Positions 52,502 to 62,097 of a stretch of DNA of 64,000 nt are shown here, piece after piece. Position 1 is the stretch's first letter; each line of letters begins with the position of its first letter. The notes under the pieces are model-generated. The model was not told the DNA's origin. It made no database searches and worked only from the letters and a program-made list of their open reading frames with translations. A program made the position numbers and the translations under genes. This stretch comes from Salinibacillus aidingensis. GTDB taxonomy: Bacteria; Bacillota; Bacilli; Bacillales; Alkalibacillaceae. The stretch spans positions 1 through 64,000 of the forward strand of contig NZ_BAAADO010000008.1 of assembly GCF_039522525.1 (NCBI RefSeq). The letters are read 5' to 3'.

Positions 52502-53206
52502 TGTAACAGCAAGATATCCGGCTAATATAAAACCTACTGTTAATATACTAGGTAATAGATTAGCAACCCTGATATTGGTTAGATTTAATAGATTAAGGCC
52601 GATAGCTAAAATAAGGAGTCCTCCTGTAGCTGTCATATCCTCAATGAATGTATTTAAAAAGGAATCCGGGAGCCACATTTCGATTTGGGTGGCAAAAAGA
52701 GCAATGGAGCCCTGATAAAGCACAACAGGAATAATTGAAAATATAACACCAAAACCTAATGTTGTTGTTAAAACAAGAGCTACAAAGCCATCAATCATTG
52801 CTTTTGTAAACAGTATTTCATGGTCATTTCTCAAGCCACTATCCAGCGCTCCAATGACAGACATTGCCCCGATAACAAAAATCAACGAAGCCGTTATAAA
52901 ACCTTGGGCAATCATGGACTGACCCGATTGCTTTTGAAACTTTGATTCTATCCATTCCCCTAAACGGTTCAGCTTATCGTCCAGCTGTAAAAGTTCTCCG
53001 ATAATCGCACCTGTCAGCAGACTTAACAGAATCACAATCACCCGATCAGATGTAAAACTCATGCTTAACCCAATCATGACGACCGTCAGGCCAATACCAC
53101 TCATGATTGTTTCTTTCATTTTTTCAGGTATTTTACTTAAAAACAAACCAATAAATGTACCTACGAATATTCCCAGTCCATTTACAAGTGTCCCTAACAA
53201 CGCCAT
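52499..53206 (-). CDS. DUF554 membrane protein
   Basis: The 235-residue protein has about seven membrane helices in the DUF554/YdfK arrangement: LLGTLVNGLGIFVGTFIGLFL, GIGLTVVMIGLSM, LSLLTGAIIGELLQLDDKLNRLG and GALDSGLRNDHEILFTKAMIDG. Function is not established; a transport role is supposed. It replaces the yyaD position of B. subtilis beside parB. Its stop codon lies in a repeat copy, so the C-terminus may have been changed by it. Confidence 0.88.
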   Translation of the reverse strand: MALLGTLVNGLGIFVGTFIGLFLSKIPEKMKETIMSGIGLTVVMIGLSMSFTSDRVIVILLSLLTGAIIGELLQLDDKLNRLGEWIESKFQKQSGQSMIAQGFITASLIFVIGAMSVIGALDSGLRNDHEILFTKAMIDGFVALVLTTTLGFGVIFSIIPVVLYQGSIALFATQIEMWLPDSFLNTFIEDMTATGGLLILAIGLNLLNLTNIRVANLLPSILTVGFILAGYLAVT

Positions 53207-53235
53207 TTACTTCCCTCATTTCAGGTTATACAATC

Positions 53236-53261
53236 CCCAATGTTTCACGTGAAACATTGGG
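53236..53261. promoter_or_regulatory. parS site 2 within an extended palindrome
   Basis: TGTTTCACGTGAAACA at 53241-53256, extended by five more matching bases on each side (CCCAA/TTGGG) to 26 bp of perfect symmetry. It lies between parB and the DUF554 gene. Confidence 0.93.
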
Positions 53262-53314
53262 ATAAATGATATTTAAAAATCTCTTTCTAAAAAGGCAAGG
53301 ATAATATGAGATGA

Positions 53315-53352
53315 CAAAAAGCTGGTTGAAAACAGTTCTTCAACCAGCTTTT
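53315..53352 (-). terminator. Terminator of the parA-parB operon
   Basis: AAAAGCTGGTTGAA pairs with TTCAACCAGCTTTT, followed by T residues on the minus strand. Confidence 0.85.
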
Positions 53353-53357
53353 GAAAC

Positions 53358-54212
53358 TTATTCATCGTCCCCATTTAACAAATCCATGATTCGATTTAAA
53401 TCATCCTGATTGAAAAATTCAATTTCAATCTTTCCTTTTCGTTTGCTTTTCTGAATGGTCACATTTGTGCCAAATCGTTCGCGTAATTCTGTTTCCTTTG
53501 CCTGCAGAAAGATATCCTTTTTCTCCTTCTTAGGCTTCGGCTTGATTTTTTTATTGTTTAAGTTCGAAATTAAAAGCTCTAACTGACGAACATTCAACTT
53601 ATCCTTCCGAACTTTCTCCACTACTAATGGAAGCTTCTCTTCATCCTTTAATCCTAATAGAGCTCTGCCGTGTCCCATCGAAAGCTCACGGTTATTAATC
53701 AGCGCAATTACACTCTCGGGCAGTGATAAAAGACGTACAAGGTTGGCTATATGTGAGCGGCTTTTCCCCAATCGTTGTGCTAAAACTTCCTGCGTAACGC
53801 CTAATTCATTGATAAGCCTGTCATAAGCCTGAGCTTCTTCAATTGGTGTTAAGTCTTCTCTTTGTAAATTCTCCAATAAGGCTAATTCCATCATCTGGTC
53901 ATCGCTTAAATCACGAACAACAGCCGGGATGGTTTCTAAACCAGCCTCTTTAGCAGCACGAAAACGCCTCTCTCCAACTACAATCTCATAGCCTTTAATA
54001 CTTTCCCGTAAAATGATTGGCTGTAATATACCGTGTTGAATAATCGATTCTTTAAGCTCCTCTATCGCATCCGCCTGGAATGTCTTACGAGGCTGATAAG
54101 GATTTGGACGACATTGATTAATCGGAATTTCTTTAACAGACTCATCTTTGGCATCAACTTCATCTACATCGGGGAAAAAAGTACTTAAACCTTTACCCAA
54201 CCCTCGCGCCAT
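53358..54212 (-). CDS. parB: Chromosome partitioning protein ParB (Spo0J)
   Basis: The 284-residue CTPase clamp has the N-terminal INQCRPNPYQPRKTF and IVVGERRFRAAKEAG (CTP-binding GERRxR), then LLENLQREDLTPIEEAQAY, the helix-turn-helix TQEVLAQRLGKSRSHIANLVRLL and a C-terminal dimerisation region. It loads at parS, spreads, and recruits SMC and ParA. The first 20 bp overlap parA. Three parS sites are in this window. Confidence 0.97.
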   Translation of the reverse strand: MARGLGKGLSTFFPDVDEVDAKDESVKEIPINQCRPNPYQPRKTFQADAIEELKESIIQHGILQPIILRESIKGYEIVVGERRFRAAKEAGLETIPAVVRDLSDDQMMELALLENLQREDLTPIEEAQAYDRLINELGVTQEVLAQRLGKSRSHIANLVRLLSLPESVIALINNRELSMGHGRALLGLKDEEKLPLVVEKVRKDKLNVRQLELLISNLNNKKIKPKPKKEKKDIFLQAKETELRERFGTNVTIQKSKRKGKIEIEFFNQDDLNRIMDLLNGDDE

Positions 54213-54966
54213 TCGCCATCACTTCCTTCGCTAATTCATTATAAACTTCAGCACCTCGTGATTTTGGATCATACGTGGTAATTGGTTCTCCATAGCTGGG
54301 AGCTTCGCCAAGTCTGACATTCCGAGGAATAATCGCTTGAAAGACCTTATCCTGAAAATACTTTTTCACTTCTTCTATAACTTGAATACCCAGGTTTGTC
54401 CGGGCATCAAGCATGGTAAGTAATACGCCCTCAATCATTAATGATTTATTCAGTTGTTTCTGCACAAGACGAACCGTGTTAAGCAGCTGACTTAACCCTT
54501 CCAAAGCATAATATTCACATTGAACAGGAATTAATACTGTGTCAGATGCTGTTAAAGCGTTAATGGTAAGAAGGCCTAATGATGGAGGACAATCAATTAT
54601 GATATAGTCAAACTGATCTTTAATCGGATCCAAAGCTTTCTTTAAACGAACCTCACGGGAAATCGTTGGAACTAATTCCACCTCTGCCCCTGCTAACTGT
54701 ATCGTTGCCGGAATGGAATACAGATTTTCAACCGATGTTGGAACACAAACCTCCTGGGCATCCAGGTCCTCTATCAGTACATTATATATACACTGGTCCA
54801 TGTCTGCCTTATCGATTCCTACCCCACTCGTGGCATTCCCTTGCGGATCTGTGTCTACTAAAAGCACTTTGTTCCCTGCTTCTGTTAAGGATGCACTTAG
54901 ATTCACAGAAGTGGTTGTTTTTCCAACCCCTCCTTTTTGGTTCGCTATTGAAATGACTTTGCCCAT
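54193..54966 (-). CDS. parA: Chromosome partitioning ATPase ParA (Soj)
   Basis: The 257-residue deviant-Walker ATPase has NQKGGVGKTTTSVNL (8-22), VDTDPQGN, IIDCPPSLGLLT, IPVQCEYYALEGLSQLL and IPRNVRLGEAPSYG. It binds DNA nonspecifically as an ATP dimer and, in Bacillus, also modulates DnaA. It overlaps parB by 20 bp. Confidence 0.97.
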   Translation of the reverse strand: MGKVISIANQKGGVGKTTTSVNLSASLTEAGNKVLLVDTDPQGNATSGVGIDKADMDQCIYNVLIEDLDAQEVCVPTSVENLYSIPATIQLAGAEVELVPTISREVRLKKALDPIKDQFDYIIIDCPPSLGLLTINALTASDTVLIPVQCEYYALEGLSQLLNTVRLVQKQLNKSLMIEGVLLTMLDARTNLGIQVIEEVKKYFQDKVFQAIIPRNVRLGEAPSYGEPITTYDPKSRGAEVYNELAKEVMANGARVG

Positions 54967-55031
54967 GGTGTCACCTACCTCTATTTCATTCTCTTTTATT
55001 TAACAAAGATTTTTCATCTATGTTTAAAAAC

Positions 55032-55107
55032 CCCATCAATAAAAGGAACGTGCAGCGAAAACAGAACACTGTCGTTACTCGGACTACACGTTACACAATA
55101 GATGGGA
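55032..55107 (-). terminator. Long hairpin/terminator after noc
   Basis: On the minus strand CCCATC and AACGTG pair with CACGTT and GATGGG around a 40-base loop, followed by TTTTT. It ends noc transcription and/or forms the parA leader. Confidence 0.55.
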
Positions 55108-55120
55108 TACTTCTATTCTA

Positions 55121-55975
55121 TCATTTCTTTTTTGGTATTTTAATTGTTAATTGGTAGTAATCATCTAATTCTTCTTCATCTGTTTCCAGTTCGATCCCTG
55201 TGTCATTCACCATATGGATGGATTGCCGAAGTGTATTCATGGCAATCCTGACATCCTTACTGATCCCCTTCACACGAGGTTTGGGCTTCTTTTTTGGTTT
55301 AGGATTTTTTAATTGTTCAATACGAGCTTCTGTCTGTTTAACATTTAAGTCTTTCTCCAAAATTTCTTTTAGCAGTTTTTCCTGCAGCTCAGGTTCTTCC
55401 AAAGCAATCAATGCCCGGGCATGGCGCTCTGTAATTTGTTTATTTAAAACAGCCTCCTGTACAGGTTCTGGAAGCTTCAACAATCTGAGTTTATTAGCAA
55501 TCGTTGACTGGCTTTTCCCTAAACGTTGAGCGAGCGCCTCCTGTGTCAAACCGTGCATTTCAAGCAGCTGACCATAGGCAATAGCCTCTTCAATCACTGT
55601 CAGTTCTTCCCTCTGCAGGTTCTCAATAAGAGCTACGGAAGCTGTTTCAGTGTCTGTCATATCTTTTACAATGGCAGGTATTTGCTCCCAATTGAGATGT
55701 TGCGCGGCCCTCCAACGTCTTTCACCAGCTATCAGTTCATATTTAACCCTGTCTTCATCTGTTTTTCTAATAACAATTGGCTGTATCATGCCATGCGTAT
55801 GAATGGTCTGCGCCAATTCCTCTATACGCTCCTGGCTGAACGTTGATCTCGGTTGATACTGGTTCGGTTGAATTTCACTTACTGGTATCTGGACAACTTC
55901 TTCCTGATGACTTTGGTCTTTTTTGCCCGTATCCTGTTTTTCACCCACTCCAAAGAAACGATTTAATGGATGCAT
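55121..55975 (-). CDS. noc: Nucleoid occlusion protein Noc
   Basis: The 284-residue ParB paralogue starts MHPLNRFFGVGEK, the amphipathic membrane-targeting helix of Noc. It has IPVSEIQPNQYQPRSTF, ELIAGERRWRAAQHL, IENLQREELTVIEEAIAYGQLL and the helix-turn-helix TQEALAQRLGKSQSTIANKLRLL. It binds NBS sites and keeps the division septum off the nucleoid. Distinguished from ParB by these motifs and by position after rsmG. Confidence 0.95.
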   Translation of the reverse strand: MHPLNRFFGVGEKQDTGKKDQSHQEEVVQIPVSEIQPNQYQPRSTFSQERIEELAQTIHTHGMIQPIVIRKTDEDRVKYELIAGERRWRAAQHLNWEQIPAIVKDMTDTETASVALIENLQREELTVIEEAIAYGQLLEMHGLTQEALAQRLGKSQSTIANKLRLLKLPEPVQEAVLNKQITERHARALIALEEPELQEKLLKEILEKDLNVKQTEARIEQLKNPKPKKKPKPRVKGISKDVRIAMNTLRQSIHMVNDTGIELETDEEELDDYYQLTIKIPKKK

Positions 55976-56046
55976 CCCCTTACATCACCTCTTTCGTAAC
56001 AGTACCTTACTACTATTTCTTGGATGATTGCTGAATTTCCTGCCAA

Positions 56047-56062
56047 TGTTTCACGTGAAACA
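56047..56062. promoter_or_regulatory. parS site 3
   Basis: TGTTTCACGTGAAACA, symmetrical for two more bases on each side, upstream of noc. Confidence 0.93.
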
Positions 56063-56301
56063 TTCACTCAAAATCTATTTAATTTTCCTATTCTGCGCCA
56101 GCTTATGTATAAAAACAGGTAGATATCGTATTAGAACAAAAAAATAAAATAATACCTCAAAAATACGAAATAACAGATAGCTGATGTCGCTTTGCAATTC
56201 TATTAAAATAGCAAAAACGCAGCCCTTTAACGGGAGCGTCCAGTTGCAATAATAATTATATTTTATCATATAATAGATAGAAATACAGAAAATCGGCGAA
56301 A
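56063..56301. other. Intergenic region upstream of noc
   Basis: AT-rich. A 64-codon minus-strand frame here has no ribosome binding site and poor composition, so it is not called. It is likely to hold the noc promoter. Confidence 0.4.
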
Positions 56302-57018
56302 TTAAGTGATTGGATTTTTATTAGGAGTTCCTGGTTTTCGCGGAAAACGTTTTGGTGTCTGGGTTACTTTGTCTATTTCAGCAATGTAACGTTTGCTATC
56401 TTCCTCTGGCAATTGAAAGTCATAAATACGCTTCCATTCCCCGCCCAGCTGCTGGACAGCTTTTTCAGCCTCTTTTTCCTCTTCCTGAAATTGGGCCCCT
56501 TTCATAGCCAAAAAGGTGCCTCCAACTTTCACAAGTGGCAGGCATAATTCACTAAGGACAGACATTCTGGCTACCGCACGGGCAGTTACCACATCAAATT
56601 GCTCACGAAACGCTTTATTCTTACCAAATGTTTCAGCTCGATCATGATAAAAGGCTACATGCTCTAAATCTAATTGATCTGCTAACTCATTTAAAAATGT
56701 CACTCGTTTTTTTAATGAATCAACAATGGTGATCTGCAGCTGAGGGAAGGCAATTTTAAGGGGCAGGGACGGGAAACCCGCTCCTGCACCTACATCACAT
56801 ACCTTTAAAGGCTTGTTAAAATCATAATAAAAGGCAGCAGAAAGTGAATCAAAGAAGTGTTTTAAATACACTCCTTCCTCATCAGTGATGGATGTTAAGT
56901 TCATTTTGTTATTCCATCCCACTAACATTTGATAGTATTGATCAAATTGCTTCAGCTGCTTTTGATTCAGTTCAATTCCTCTTTCATTCAGACTCTGCTG
57001 GAAGGTTTGTTTATCCAT
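56302..57018 (-). CDS. rsmG: 16S rRNA (G527) N7-methyltransferase RsmG
   Basis: The 238-residue GidB protein has KMNLTSITDEEGVYLKHFFDSLS, the SAM-binding VCDVGAGAGFPSLPLKI (about 72-88) and VVTARAVARMSVLSELCLPLVK. It methylates G527 of 16S rRNA; loss gives low-level streptomycin resistance. The ATG at 57018 is eight bases after GAGGAG; the TTG two codons upstream is less likely. It follows mnmG by 14 bp. Confidence 0.96.
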   Translation of the reverse strand: MDKQTFQQSLNERGIELNQKQLKQFDQYYQMLVGWNNKMNLTSITDEEGVYLKHFFDSLSAAFYYDFNKPLKVCDVGAGAGFPSLPLKIAFPQLQITIVDSLKKRVTFLNELADQLDLEHVAFYHDRAETFGKNKAFREQFDVVTARAVARMSVLSELCLPLVKVGGTFLAMKGAQFQEEEKEAEKAVQQLGGEWKRIYDFQLPEEDSKRYIAEIDKVTQTPKRFPRKPGTPNKNPIT

Positions 57019-57032
57019 ATCCAATACTCCTC

Positions 57033-58919
57033 TTATTCATTTGAAACGCGGGCGATATTTCCCTGCTCTATATAAACCAGAAGAACCGAAACATCGGAAG
57101 GATTAACACCGGAAATTCTGGAAGCCTGCCCCACGGATAATGGACGGACTTTTTTCAATTTTTCTCTGGCTTCTGTTGCAATTCCCTGAATGGCATCATA
57201 ATCAATATCAACAGGAATCGTCTTATTATCCATCTTTCTCATTCTTTCAACTTTCTGGTTTGATTTTTCAATATATCCTTCATATTTGATCTGAATGGCA
57301 ACCTGTTCTTCTACATCCAGCGGTAATTCTTCTTCTGGCTCACTTAAATTTTTAATTATTGAGTATGTGATTTCCGGCCGTTTTAAGAGATCTGCTGCAC
57401 TGACCGCTTCTTTTAGTTCACTTGCTCCTGCGTCTCTTAACACCTGCTGGACAGCGGATTCTGGCTTAATAATCTTTTTCCGCAGCCGCTTCTTCTCTAA
57501 TTCAACCAAACGTTTTTTCTCAACAAATTTCTGATAACGTTCGTTAGAGACCAGTCCCATCTGATAACCGATTTCAGTCAGTCTCATATCTGCATTATCA
57601 TGTCTTAATAGCAAACGATACTCTGCGCGTGAGGTGAGCAGACGATACGGTTCATTCGTTCCTTTTGTCACGAGGTCATCGATGAGAACACCGATATAGG
57701 CCTGAGAACGATCTAAAATGAGGGTTTCTTTATCCAAAGCCTTGGCAGCAGCATTTATACCAGCCATAATTCCTTGCCCTGCTGCTTCTTCATAGCCTGA
57801 TGTTCCGTTAATTTGACCTGCAGTGAATAAGTTTTCGATTTTCTTTGTTTCTAATGTTGGCCATAGCTGCGTAGGCACTATGGAGTCATATTCAATTGCA
57901 TAGCCTGCCCGCATAATTTCAGCATTTTCCAGGCCTGGGATGGTTTCAAGCATTTTCTTTTGTACGTCTTCAGGGAGTGATGTAGATAATCCCTGAACGT
58001 ATACTTCATCCGTATTTCTTCCTTCAGGTTCCAGGAAAATCTGATGTCTTGGCTTATCATGGAAACGGACGATTTTATCCTCAATAGATGGACAATAACG
58101 GGGTCCTGTACCTTTTACTGCACCTGAATACATGGCAGATCTGCCCAGATTTTCATCAATAATACGGTGTGTGAATTCTCCTGTATATGTTAACCAGCAA
58201 GGCAATTGATCGGTAATAAAGTCCGTTGTTTCATAGGAGAATGATCTTGGCTCTTCATCTCCAGGCTGAATTTCCGTTTTGGAATAATCAATGGAATGAC
58301 TATTTACACGTGGTGGAGTTCCTGTTTTAAACCGAACCAGATCAAATCCGAGTTCATCCAGCTGTTCGGATAAAGTGATGGTCGGTCTTTGGTTGTTCGG
58401 ACCACTTTCATAGGAAATATCACCAATAAGAACTTTACCTCTCATAAATGTACCTGTGGTTACGATAACGGTTTTGGCATAATAAACAGCCTGGGTTTCC
58501 GTAATGACCCCTTTACACACCCCATCTTCCACTAATAAACGTTCGACCATTCCTTGTCTTAACGTTAAATTCTCCTGATTTTCCAGTGTCTTTTTCATTT
58601 CTGACTGATAGAGTACTTTATCAGCCTGAGCCCGTAAAGCCCTTACAGCTGGGCCTTTACTTGTATTAAGAAGTCTCATTTGAATATGAGTTTTATCAAT
58701 ATTTTTACCCATCTGACCGCCAAGTGCATCGATTTCCCGTACAACCACTCCCTTGGCAGGGCCACCAATAGATGGATTACAAGGCATAAACGCAATTAAA
58801 TCCAAATTTAATGTTAACATGAGTGTTTTGGCCCCTCTTTTCGCTGAAGCAAGACCTGCCTCTACTCCAGCATGGCCAGCACCAATGACGATAACATCAT
58901 ATTGCCCGGCATCATACAT
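57033..58919 (-). CDS. mnmG: tRNA uridine-5-carboxymethylaminomethyl modification protein MnmG (GidA)
   Basis: The 628-residue FAD protein has VIGAGHAGVEAGLASAKRG, the catalytic-region NPSIGGPAKGVVVREIDALGG, TGTFMRGKVLIG, and ARAEYRLLLRHDNADMRLT. A helical C-terminal domain binds tRNA and MnmE. With MnmE it modifies U34 of several tRNAs. I take the ATG at 58919, nine bases after AAGGAG, rather than the TTG two codons earlier. Confidence 0.96.
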   Translation of the reverse strand: MYDAGQYDVIVIGAGHAGVEAGLASAKRGAKTLMLTLNLDLIAFMPCNPSIGGPAKGVVVREIDALGGQMGKNIDKTHIQMRLLNTSKGPAVRALRAQADKVLYQSEMKKTLENQENLTLRQGMVERLLVEDGVCKGVITETQAVYYAKTVIVTTGTFMRGKVLIGDISYESGPNNQRPTITLSEQLDELGFDLVRFKTGTPPRVNSHSIDYSKTEIQPGDEEPRSFSYETTDFITDQLPCWLTYTGEFTHRIIDENLGRSAMYSGAVKGTGPRYCPSIEDKIVRFHDKPRHQIFLEPEGRNTDEVYVQGLSTSLPEDVQKKMLETIPGLENAEIMRAGYAIEYDSIVPTQLWPTLETKKIENLFTAGQINGTSGYEEAAGQGIMAGINAAAKALDKETLILDRSQAYIGVLIDDLVTKGTNEPYRLLTSRAEYRLLLRHDNADMRLTEIGYQMGLVSNERYQKFVEKKRLVELEKKRLRKKIIKPESAVQQVLRDAGASELKEAVSAADLLKRPEITYSIIKNLSEPEEELPLDVEEQVAIQIKYEGYIEKSNQKVERMRKMDNKTIPVDIDYDAIQGIATEAREKLKKVRPLSVGQASRISGVNPSDVSVLLVYIEQGNIARVSNE

Positions 58920-58942
58920 GATCAACCGCTCCTTACTTTCTC

Positions 58943-60319
58943 TTATTTTCCTAAACAGAACTGTGAAAATAATTGGTCAATTAAGCTCTCTTGAACAGTA
59001 TCCCCAACTATTTCTCCTAATATCTCCCACGTTCTCGTTACATCGATTTGAACCATATCAATTGGCATACCTGCTTCCATACCTTCCATAGCTTCTTTTA
59101 GGGTTCTCTTTGCATCCTTTAATAACTGAACATGTCTGGCATTGGATACATATGTCATGTCAGCGTTATTTAAGTCCCCTTCAAAGAAAAGATCCGCTAT
59201 TTCAGACTCCAGCTGGTCAATTCCCTGTTCATGAAGAATAGAAGTTTCAATAATAGAAGCAGTTTCAGCTGTTTCTCTTACTTTATCCAAATCTAATTTT
59301 TGCGGAAGATCTGTTTTATTCACAATGACCAGCACATCCATACCGCTGGCTGCTTCGAAAAGCCGTCTATCCTCTTCCGTAAATTCATCGCCATAATTTA
59401 AAACGAGTAAAACGAGATCCGCCTCTTTTAACACCTGGCGGGAACGTTCCACACCAATTTTTTCAACAATATCTTCAGTATCCCGAATTCCTGCTGTATC
59501 CACCAGTCGTAATGGAATTCCTCTCACATTTACATATTCTTCAATAACATCCCTTGTGGTTCCTGGTACCTCGGTAACAATGGCCTTATTTTCCTGGGCA
59601 AGGGCATTTAATAAGGAAGATTTCCCTACATTTGGCCGACCAATAATCGCCGTTGCAATGCCCTCCCGTAAAATCTTGCCCTGCTTAGCTGTCTCAATCA
59701 GCTTTTCGATTTGATCATAAACCTTTTGCGATTTTTCAATCAGTAATTGGTTGGTCATTTCTTCAACATCATCATACTCAGGATAATCGATATTGACCTC
59801 GACGTGAGCTACAGTCTCAAGAAGCTCCTGTCTAAGAGTGTGAATCAGTTTGGATAAACGGCCGTCCATCTGTTTCAAAGCAATATTCATGGCCTTATCG
59901 GTTTTTGCACGAATTAAATCCATAACGGCTTCAGCCTGAGATAAATCAATCCGTCCATTTAAAAAGGCCCTTTTCGTGAATTCACCAGGTTCAGCAAGTC
60001 TTGCCCCATTCGTCAGAACCAGCTCCAAAACGCGATTAACTGAAACCATTCCCCCATGGCAATTGATCTCAACAATGTCTTCACGTGTAAATGTCTTCGG
60101 TGCCCTCATCACCGTCACCATAGATTCTTCAACAAGCTCATTGGTTTCAGGGTCAATAAGCTTGCCATAATTAATGGTATGGGAGGATACTTCATGAAGA
60201 TCTTTTCCTTGAAAAACTTTGCTGGCTATGGAAACAGCTTCATCACCACTTAGTCGAACAATCGAAATGGCTCCTTCACCCACAGGAGTTGAAATAGCCG
60301 CTATTGTTTCTGTATCCAT
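58943..60319 (-). CDS. mnmE: tRNA modification GTPase MnmE (TrmE)
   Basis: The 458-residue protein has an N-terminal tetrahydrofolate-binding domain (TIAAISTPVGEGAISIVRLSG), central helices, and a G domain with GRPNVGKSSLLN (about 228-239), TTRD, DTAGIRDTED and NKTD. The C-terminal FCLGK motif carries the catalytic Cys. It partners with MnmG. The promoter probably lies in the 287-bp gap to jag. Confidence 0.97.
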   Translation of the reverse strand: MDTETIAAISTPVGEGAISIVRLSGDEAVSIASKVFQGKDLHEVSSHTINYGKLIDPETNELVEESMVTVMRAPKTFTREDIVEINCHGGMVSVNRVLELVLTNGARLAEPGEFTKRAFLNGRIDLSQAEAVMDLIRAKTDKAMNIALKQMDGRLSKLIHTLRQELLETVAHVEVNIDYPEYDDVEEMTNQLLIEKSQKVYDQIEKLIETAKQGKILREGIATAIIGRPNVGKSSLLNALAQENKAIVTEVPGTTRDVIEEYVNVRGIPLRLVDTAGIRDTEDIVEKIGVERSRQVLKEADLVLLVLNYGDEFTEEDRRLFEAASGMDVLVIVNKTDLPQKLDLDKVRETAETASIIETSILHEQGIDQLESEIADLFFEGDLNNADMTYVSNARHVQLLKDAKRTLKEAMEGMEAGMPIDMVQIDVTRTWEILGEIVGDTVQESLIDQLFSQFCLGK

Positions 60320-60496
60320 CCTTCCACCCCCCTCGTTTTATGGTTTTTTATCTCAAATAATACTCATCTTTTTTATTCACTAACTTATTAGGTTATCATA
60401 AACAATCCGATATGAAAAAGCATATGACTCCGTATGACGAGTTGTTCAGTTATTCCTATTTTACACAAACCCTTTTACTCCCATACAAGCCCAAAC

Positions 60497-60544
60497 AAAA
60501 CACCTTCTTTTATAGTGAAAATCGCTTATAAAAGAAGGTGTTTT
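60497..60544 (-). terminator. Terminator of the rnpA-yidC-jag operon
   Basis: AAAACACCTTCTTTTATA pairs perfectly with TATAAAAGAAGGTGTTTT around a 12-base loop, about 65 bp past jag. It could work both ways. Confidence 0.8.
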
Positions 60545-60606
60545 AAAACTTATCATATAATATTAGAGTTAAAAGCTGGTAAAAAGAGAAATTTCACTGT
60601 TACGGA

Positions 60607-61224
60607 TTATTCCGGTTTAATGACAACACGTCTATTAGGTTCAGCTCCATCGGAATACGTAGAGATATTCTGATTATGCTGTAAGGCTGTGTGAATTACC
60701 TTACGTTCATAGGATGGCATGGGTTCCAGATAAACTTCCTTTTGAAGACGGACGGATTTTTTCGCCAGACGTTCGGCCAGCTGTTTTAAAGTTTCACTCC
60801 GTCTTTCCCGGTATCCTTCAGCATCTACAATCACAGCTTTATAACGGTCTGTGTCCCGATTTACAGCAAGCTGCGTCAAATATTGTAAGGCATTCAGGGT
60901 TTGACCCCTTTTTCCAATTAACCTGGCAATTTTCTCTCCGGTAAGATTGTAGTGAATTTCCTTTTCGGTTTCCTCTATATCTACATCCACCGGATTTCCC
61001 ATTTGCTTAGCAATCTCACGTAAATATTCATCCCCGGACTGGGATTGGTCCGGTATTTCCGTAACTTTTACGATTGCAGGTTTGGATCCAAAGACACCAA
61101 AAACCCCTTTTTTCCCCTCATCAATAACCTCTACGTTCACTTGATCCTCCGATGCATCCAGTTGACCTAATGCCGTTTGAATAGCCTCTTTAACCGTTTG
61201 GCCTGTAACAGTTACTTGTTTCAC
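60607..61224 (-). CDS. jag: RNA-binding protein Jag (KhpB, SpoIIIJ-associated)
   Basis: The 205-residue protein has the N-terminal Jag_N domain (KQVTVTGQTVKEAIQTALGQLDAS...), a KH domain with LIGKRGQTLNALQYLTQLAVNRD, and an R3H domain with VYLEPMPSYERKVIHTALQ. It binds RNA and influences wall synthesis and division in Firmicutes. The start is GTG, overlapping the yidC stop by 4 bp. Confidence 0.95.
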   Translation of the reverse strand: MKQVTVTGQTVKEAIQTALGQLDASEDQVNVEVIDEGKKGVFGVFGSKPAIVKVTEIPDQSQSGDEYLREIAKQMGNPVDVDIEETEKEIHYNLTGEKIARLIGKRGQTLNALQYLTQLAVNRDTDRYKAVIVDAEGYRERRSETLKQLAERLAKKSVRLQKEVYLEPMPSYERKVIHTALQHNQNISTYSDGAEPNRRVVIKPE

Positions 61225-61994
61225 TTTTTCGCTCCCCCATTATTGTTTTCTTTCTTGTATGGACGATGAATTAACAAGGTTTGTCCAACCATAAAGATGT
61301 TTCCGACTACCCAATATAGTGCAAGGGCTGATGGGAAGAATGCAGCAATAACACCAATCATAAGCGGCATAACGTAAAGCATCATTTGCATTTGCGGATT
61401 TTGAGCCGCTGTTGCATTACTTGCCATCATAAGTTTTTGCTGTAAGAACGTTGCTCCGGCTGCTACCAGCGGTAAAATGTAATATGGATCCGGACTACCT
61501 AGTTCAAACCATAGAAAAGTACCTTCTTTTAATACTTCTGAACGGTAAATCGCATGGTAGAAGGCAATTAAAATTGGCATCTGTACAAAAATCGGCAGAC
61601 AGCCTGCCATAGGATTGACACCATGCTGTTGGAACAGATTCATGGTTTCCTGCTGCAGTTTCTGCTGTGTAGAAGCATCTTTGGAGCTGTATTTCTCTCT
61701 TAATTTCTGTAACTCCGGCTGAATTTCCTGCATAGCCTTTGAAGATTTTAATTGTTTTACGTTTAATGGGACTAAAATTAAACGAATTAGAATCGTTACA
61801 ATGATTATCCCGATTCCGTGACTACCACCAAAGAAGTCAGAGACATATACAATTAATTGGTGTAATGGCCAAACAAAATACTTAGCCCACCAACCTCCTG
61901 TATCTTCAGTTATCGGTGTATTGACATCCATACAGCCTGACAGGAAAACAACCATTCCCAGTAAAGCTGTAATCAACAATATCTTTTTTCTCAA
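61221..61994 (-). CDS. yidC: Membrane protein insertase YidC (SpoIIIJ type)
   Basis: The 257-residue insertase has a lipoprotein signal with lipobox LSGC and the five-helix YidC2 core (GIGIIIVTILIRLILVPLNVKQLKSSKAMQEIQPELQKLREKY, MAGCLPIFVQMPILIAFYHAI, GATFLQQKLMM, ALALYWVVGNIFMVGQTLLI). The conserved Arg in the hydrophilic groove is present. It inserts membrane proteins and is needed for sporulation (SpoIIIJ). The start is TTG at 61994, eight bases after AAGGAGG; the longer frame overlaps that site. Confidence 0.95.
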   Translation of the reverse strand: MRKKILLITALLGMVVFLSGCMDVNTPITEDTGGWWAKYFVWPLHQLIVYVSDFFGGSHGIGIIIVTILIRLILVPLNVKQLKSSKAMQEIQPELQKLREKYSSKDASTQQKLQQETMNLFQQHGVNPMAGCLPIFVQMPILIAFYHAIYRSEVLKEGTFLWFELGSPDPYYILPLVAAGATFLQQKLMMASNATAAQNPQMQMMLYVMPLMIGVIAAFFPSALALYWVVGNIFMVGQTLLIHRPYKKENNNGGAKK

Positions 61995-62097
61995 GCACCC
62001 TTCCTCCTTAAATACAAACACTCATTTTGCATCCTATGTATTACAAACTTCATTCTATCATTGTTACCTGTCTCATTCTATATAAAAATTAGCCTAT

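Noticed and set aside
53358..55975. Two parB genes as a plasmid-derived duplication
   Set aside because: The second is Noc, by its N-terminal amphipathic helix and conserved position; the pair is normal in Bacillaceae.
56075..56269. 64-codon minus-strand frame between rsmG and noc
   Set aside because: No ribosome binding site, AT-driven hydrophobic composition, not positioned as in other genomes.
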